A DNA stretch of 43,166 nucleotides from Bacillus sp. JCM 19041. GTDB taxonomy: Bacteria > Bacillota > Bacilli > Bacillales > Bacillaceae_D. The stretch is from the NCBI GenBank assembly GCA_001310375.1, contig BAXC01000031.1, positions 1 to 43,166 on the forward strand, written 5' to 3'. Each line of letters begins with the position of its first letter. Position 1 is the stretch's first letter. Both the position numbers and the translations under genes were made by a program. Under the pieces are notes generated by a model, which saw only the letters and a list, made by a program, of their open reading frames with translations, had not been told where the DNA came from and ran no database searches. Below are positions 38,725 through 43,166 of the stretch, in pieces.

Positions 38725-40020
38725 TTATTCAGCTGTTTTACTATGATCAACAAGAACTTCAATTGCTTTACGCATCTTTAAGTCGCCCTTAACGTTCTCA
38801 AGTCCACCTTGCGCTGCAAGAAGAGCTTTAATCTCATCTGCAGAACGCTGATACATGTCAGCCATTTTTTGTACTTCTTCTTCTACTTCTTCTTCAGAAA
38901 CCTCTACATTCTCTGCTTCAGAAATTGCTTCAAGGGTCAAGTTCACACGAACGCGCTTGCCAGCGTCTTCTTTGAACTGTTCACGCATATCTTCTTCCGT
39001 TTGACCAGAGAATTGGAAGTACATATCAAGACTCATGCCTTGTGATTGCAAACGTTGACCGAACTCTTGCAGCATACGATCCGTTTCGCTTGTTACCATT
39101 GCTTCCGGTACATTAATTTCCGCTTGTTCTGCTGCTTTTTCAAGTAAAGCGTCTCGTACAGCATTATCAGAATCCATTTTCTTTTGCTCTTCAAGCGTTG
39201 TACGAAGCTCTGTTTTAAGCTCGTCCAATGATTCTACTTTTTCGTTTGCGTCTTTAGCAAACTCATCATCAAGCGCTGGCAATTCCTTACGCTTAATGTC
39301 ATGGATTTTCACTTTGAAAGTAGCCGGTTGACCTGCTAAATCTTCAGCGTGGTATTCTTCTGGGAAGGTCACTTCAACATCTTTTTCGTCACCTGATTTT
39401 AAACCAACAAGTTGTTCTTCGAATCCAGGAATAAATGAATTTGAGCCAATTTCAAGCGAATAATTTTCAGCTGTTCCGCCTTCAAATGCTTCTCCATTTG
39501 CATAACCAGCAAAATCAAGTACAGCAGTATCACCATCTTGAATTTCGCCTTCTTCAATGACAATTAATTCTGCATGGCGTTCTTGCAGCTTCGTTAATTC
39601 TTCTTGTACGTCTTCATCTGTTACTTCAGTGCTTGGAACTTCAACTTCAAGCCCTTTGTAATCGCCAAGTTTGACTTCTGGCTTAACAGTAACAGTTGCT
39701 TTGAATACAAGTGTTTCATTTTTGCCAATGCTTTCAACATCGATTTCAGGACGATCAACTGGAAAAATTCCAGCTTCCTCAACTGCACTTGCATAAGCAT
39801 CAGGCAAAACAAAGTCAAGAGCATCTTGATATAGAGATTCAACACCAAATTGTTTTTCAAACAACCCTCTAGGCATTTTCCCTTTTCTAAATCCCGGTAC
39901 GTTTACTTTCTGAACAACTTTTTTAAACGCTTTATCTAAAGCGTCGTTGACTTTATCTGCTTCGACTTCAATTGTTAAGACGCCTGTATTCTCTTCTGTT
40001 TTTTCCCATTTTGCAGACAT
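38725..40020 (-). CDS. tig: Trigger factor
   Basis: Ribosome-bound chaperone with peptidyl-prolyl isomerase activity. Intact at 431 residues (B. subtilis 424). The ribosome-docking signature [19 protein letters not shown] is at about residues 40-58, the FKBP-like domain spans about 150-245 ([20 protein letters not shown]), and a long helical C-terminal domain follows. It has its own sigma-A promoter and terminator. Confidence 0.98.
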   Translation of the reverse strand: MSAKWEKTEENTGVLTIEVEADKVNDALDKAFKKVVQKVNVPGFRKGKMPRGLFEKQFGVESLYQDALDFVLPDAYASAVEEAGIFPVDRPEIDVESIGKNETLVFKATVTVKPEVKLGDYKGLEVEVPSTEVTDEDVQEELTKLQERHAELIVIEEGEIQDGDTAVLDFAGYANGEAFEGGTAENYSLEIGSNSFIPGFEEQLVGLKSGDEKDVEVTFPEEYHAEDLAGQPATFKVKIHDIKRKELPALDDEFAKDANEKVESLDELKTELRTTLEEQKKMDSDNAVRDALLEKAAEQAEINVPEAMVTSETDRMLQEFGQRLQSQGMSLDMYFQFSGQTEEDMREQFKEDAGKRVRVNLTLEAISEAENVEVSEEEVEEEVQKMADMYQRSADEIKALLAAQGGLENVKGDLKMRKAIEVLVDHSKTAE

Positions 40021-40082
40021 GTTTATGTTCCCTCCAGCTTATTAATTCAAAATTACTTTATCACGTTTTTGACAACCATTCC

Positions 40083-40110
40083 ATTATAACATAAAGGTTT
40101 GATCTTTCAA
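40083..40110 (-). promoter_or_regulatory. Sigma-A promoter of tig
   Basis: TTGAAA (40105-40110), a 16-base spacer and a perfect TATAAT (40083-40088) on the minus strand, about 60 bases before the start codon. The -10 is followed closely by GGTTGTC. Confidence 0.75.
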
Positions 40111-40131
40111 TCGATAGGTTGATAAAATCTC

Positions 40132-41187
40132 TTATGTACGAAACCATTGGTTATTTTCTTGAGATTCGAGCAGAATATCTTGCTCAAGCGCTTCTATTTC
40201 ATTAGAAGCTTCAAGCACATCAAATCGCTCGCATCCATAACAATCGACCATTTCTTTCTCATCTGAATCCATTCCAAGTCGCTCTGCTGCAACAAGATGA
40301 AATGCGCATGCCCATGCTTGTGCATTTTCAGCGGATGGTACGAATGGGTAAGTCAATAACAAATATGTATGGTGAAGTTGTTTAGCCATTTGCAATAAAA
40401 CTGGATTCTCATGCTCAAGTTGGTGCTCAAGAGCAGCACGGATCTCTTTATCCACATCCCGCTCACCAGGTTCCTGCAAATCTTTTGGTATAAGTTTTAA
40501 TGATTTACCTTCTCGATTAATGACAATCGGTTGCGTGTCCTGCCATTCATGGAGCAATTGTAAAGCATACGTGCGCATCAGTGGGTTCGCAAACTCATCA
40601 CCGGCTAATTCGCGTACATCATCCAGCAGAGCTAAAAGGTTAAGCTCGCGCACTGTTTGAAGTGCTTTCCATTTAGCAGGTTCGTTTGTTGCATGGAGCC
40701 CAGCTCGCAATTCCAAAATGGTTTCTTTTTTATGTCCTTGATCAAGCAATGATTCATCATATGCTTTTGAGTCACTCATTTGCCTGCTGAAATGGAGTAA
40801 TTCATAAAACGTCTCCGCATGTGCAGACGGCAAACGATTTTCTCCTAAAATGGTCTCAAGCAAATGAACAACTTCTTCATAACGCGAAAGTTGGATAAGT
40901 AGAGATACATGGACTTGCAATGTTTCATAATAGTCGCCAATTCCTTCATTTAAAAGAGCCTTCGTTTTCTCAACCGCTTCTGCTTGGCGGTTTAGTTCAA
41001 TCAGACTCAAAACAACACCAAAACGCGCCTGCGGGTTAGTAGGCTCGTGGGTCTCAGCTTGAGTAAACAATTGCAGTGACCTATCTGCATGTTTTTGTTT
41101 TAATTCGTCCATCCCTTCTTCAACTAGGCGCTTTACCAACCCAGGAAATAGAATGAGGTTTTTTTCATCTTGCTTCTTATCCGTCAC
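40132..41187 (-). CDS. ysoA: TPR-repeat protein YsoA
   Basis: Cytoplasmic tetratricopeptide-repeat protein of unknown role located between leuD and tig in B. subtilis. 351 residues, intact. TPR helices are seen at about residues 15-110 (SLQLFTQAETHEPTNPQARF, AVEKTKALLNEGIGDYYETL, EEVVHLLETIL). The C-terminal part has a pair of cysteines in VDCYGCERFDV that might bind metal. The assignment rests on position plus the TPR pattern. Confidence 0.85.
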   Translation of the reverse strand: MTDKKQDEKNLILFPGLVKRLVEEGMDELKQKHADRSLQLFTQAETHEPTNPQARFGVVLSLIELNRQAEAVEKTKALLNEGIGDYYETLQVHVSLLIQLSRYEEVVHLLETILGENRLPSAHAETFYELLHFSRQMSDSKAYDESLLDQGHKKETILELRAGLHATNEPAKWKALQTVRELNLLALLDDVRELAGDEFANPLMRTYALQLLHEWQDTQPIVINREGKSLKLIPKDLQEPGERDVDKEIRAALEHQLEHENPVLLQMAKQLHHTYLLLTYPFVPSAENAQAWACAFHLVAAERLGMDSDEKEMVDCYGCERFDVLEASNEIEALEQDILLESQENNQWFRT

Positions 41188-41302
41188 GTAAATCGCCCGC
41201 TTTCTCCTATTCCATTAATGTATCACGGCTCCTATAAAGTATACAAATTCTACCTTACTTCTATTCGCTATTCGTTCCCCAAACCCTGCTAAATCAAACA
41301 TA

Positions 41303-41330
41303 AGAAGCTCCCAGACAACGCCAGGGAGCA
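41303..41330 (-). terminator. Terminator of the leucine operon
   Basis: GCTCCC and GGGAGC close a stem over an 11-base loop, six bases after the leuD stop on the minus strand. TTCTTATG follows, a modest T tract. Confidence 0.7.
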
Positions 41331-41335
41331 AATTT

Positions 41336-41914
41336 TTAACGGCTGTTCTCATAGGCCGTAATTTGGTTTCCATATTTTAACGTTAAACTAATTTCATCCC
41401 ATCCATTTAATAACATATCGCGCCAATAGGAATCCATTTCAAACTTCGTCTCCAACTTGCCACATAATATCTTTTTCTGTTCTAAATCAACAACGATTTC
41501 CCCATGCTGCTCTTTGGCAACTTCCATCCATCGTTTTGTATCTTCTGCTGAAAGCGTAATTGGCAACAAGCCGTTTTTAACGCAGTTATTATAAAAAATA
41601 TCTGCAAAACTCGGAGCAATGATCACGCTGAATCCATAATCATATAAGGCCCAAGGAGCATGCTCACGAGAAGAACCACACCCAAAGTTATGCCCACCTA
41701 TTAATATACTTGCTCCTCTAGCTTCAGGCTGATTTAATTCGAAAGAAGGGTTTTCTACACCATCGGATAAGAAGCGCCAATCATAAAAGAGGAACTGCCC
41801 AAAACCAGTTCTCTCCACACGCTTCAAAAATTGTTTTGGAATAATCTGATCCGTATCAACGTTCACTCGATCAAGAACAACAGCCTTGCCTTTGTGTACA
41901 CGAAATGGTTCCAT
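41336..41914 (-). CDS. leuD: 3-isopropylmalate dehydratase small subunit
   Basis: Swivelling domain subunit of isopropylmalate isomerase. Intact, 192 residues. The family motifs VNVDTDQIIPKQFL and IGGHNFGCGSSREHAPWAL are clear. The ATG at 41914 overlaps the leuC stop as TGATG, with GGTGA upstream; the TTG at 41917 is rejected. It is the last gene of the leu operon. Confidence 0.97.
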   Translation of the reverse strand: MEPFRVHKGKAVVLDRVNVDTDQIIPKQFLKRVERTGFGQFLFYDWRFLSDGVENPSFELNQPEARGASILIGGHNFGCGSSREHAPWALYDYGFSVIIAPSFADIFYNNCVKNGLLPITLSAEDTKRWMEVAKEQHGEIVVDLEQKKILCGKLETKFEMDSYWRDMLLNGWDEISLTLKYGNQITAYENSR

Positions 41915-43166
41915 CAACGTTCACCAACCTTTTCCATACTTCTGACATCTACAAATTGTCCTGCGATTGCCGCCGCCGCTGCCATCGGCGGACTTACAAG
42001 ATGGGTTCTCGCTCCTTTTCCTTGTCTACCTTCGAAATTACGATTGGATGTGGAAGCACAACGTTCTCCTTCTGGACAATGTCTGGATTCATACTTAGGC
42101 ACATACTACACCCAGAGCTACGCCACTCAAATCCCGCTTCAATAAATACTTTGTCTAGCCCTTCTTCTTCGGCTCTTTTTTTAACCCGTTCCGAACCAGG
42201 TACGACAAGGGCACGCACTCCTTTTGCCACTTTTCTTCCATTAATAATTGCCGCTGCATCCCTTAGATCACTTAAACGAGAATTCGTACAAGAACCAATA
42301 AAAACATGTTGAATCTCAATTGAATGAATAGGGGTCCCAGGCGTCAGTTGCATATACTCAAGCGCTTGGCTAATAGCACGTGATTCTGATTCAGATCGTC
42401 CATCTTTAGGGTCAGGAACTGTTTGTGAAATTGAAAGTCCTTGCCCAGGATTCGTTCCCCAAGTAACCATTGGTTCTATTGTAGATGCATCAATCGTTAA
42501 TGAACGATCGTATGATGCACCCACATCAGTAGCAAGCGACGACCAATATGATACACGTTCCTCAAAAGCTTTTCCTGTAGGAACTTTACTTCTTCCTCGC
42601 AAATAATCAAAAGTTACTTGGTCTGGACTAATTAATCCCGCTTTTGCGCCAGCTCGATGGACATATTACAGATCGTCATTCTTTCTTCCATCGTCATTCC
42701 TCGAATAGCCTCACCAGTAAATTCAATAATTGAACCTGTCCCCACATCAACACCAAACTTAGAAATAATTGCTAAGATCACATCTTTTGCAGTAATGCCT
42801 AATCCAAGTTTTCCTGATAAACGGATTTCTAGCGTTTTTGGTTTTGATTGCCAAATGGTTTGTGTCGCTAACACATGCTCCACTTCACTTGTACCGATTC
42901 CAAATGCGATTGCACCAAAAGCTCCGTGTGTGGATGTATGACTGTCACCACAAACAATGACATGCCCTGGTTGAGTAAGTCCCAATTCCGGCCCTATAAT
43001 ATGAACAATTCCGTTTTCAGGATGATCAAGATCAGCAATTTCAATATCAAATTCGCTGCAATTTGCAGCCAGCGTATCCATTTGCGTTTGCGCAATCCGA
43101 TCTCGGATATCATATCTATTTACTGTCGGTACATTGTGATCCATCGTTGCATACGTTTTTTCAGGA
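41914..43166 (-). CDS. leuC: 3-isopropylmalate dehydratase large subunit (partial at the window edge, two frame breaks)
   Basis: Aconitase-family iron-sulfur enzyme converting 2- to 3-isopropylmalate in leucine synthesis. The N-terminus lies beyond base 43166; the visible part starts [14 protein letters not shown]. The cluster cysteines are in [13 protein letters not shown] and [11 protein letters not shown], with [20 protein letters not shown] before them. Frames break near 42640 (restoring [16 protein letters not shown]) and near 42075 (restoring [20 protein letters not shown]). With one base at each, the C-terminus is ordinary, ending SMEKVGER. Confidence 0.96.

Overview
The window is a chromosomal block from a spore-forming Bacillaceae bacterium. 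Gene order follows the well-known Bacillus subtilis segment leuC-leuD-ysoA-tig-clpX-lonB-lonA-engB-hemAXCDBL-spoVID-ysxE-valS-folC-comC-spoIIB-maf-radC-mreBCD-minCD-spoIVFAB-rplU-ysxB-rpmA, almost all of it on the minus strand. An RNase E/G gene between spoIVFB and rplU (absent from B. subtilis) and the moderate GC content fit an alkaliphilic relative such as Shouchella/Alkalihalobacillus. That placement is inference, not a species call.

From right to left (the direction of transcription): the end of the leucine operon (leuC partial, leuD) and the TPR protein YsoA; trigger factor, ClpX, LonB and LonA (folding and proteolysis) with the ribosome-assembly GTPase EngB; the complete glutamate-to-uroporphyrinogen III heme pathway hemAXCDBL behind a sigma-A promoter with a PerR-like box; spore-coat morphogenesis genes (spoVID, an unrecognised gene, ysxE); a T-box-controlled valS followed by folC; an intergenic block with a dispersed repeat and a transposase-like remnant; competence prepilin peptidase comC, a spoIIB-like gene, an S9 peptidase (yuxL-like), maf, radC; the shape and division cluster mreBCD-minCD; then an accessory trio not present here in B. 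subtilis (divergent moaC-like gene, bioY, yqkF-like aldo-keto reductase); and finally the sporulation protease pair spoIVFA/spoIVFB, an RNase E/G and the rplU-ysxB-rpmA ribosomal operon.

The main caution is sequence quality. About 35 frame breaks occur in 21 of the genes, including essential ones (rpmA, valS, mreC, folC). Nearly all are repaired by restoring one base in a run of identical bases, after which lengths match the usual family lengths (for example ValS 880, FolC 430 and YsxB 112 residues). I read these as uncorrected homopolymer errors, so each affected gene is given as one CDS spanning the break, not as a pseudogene.

I see no CRISPR array, phage, toxin or defence system, tRNA or rRNA. 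The best leads are the moaC-like paralogue sharing a BirA-box intergenic region with bioY, the unrecognised gene between spoVID and ysxE, the inverted-repeat-bounded remnant between comC and folC, the tandem-repeat region of SpoVID, and the PerR-like site at hemA.
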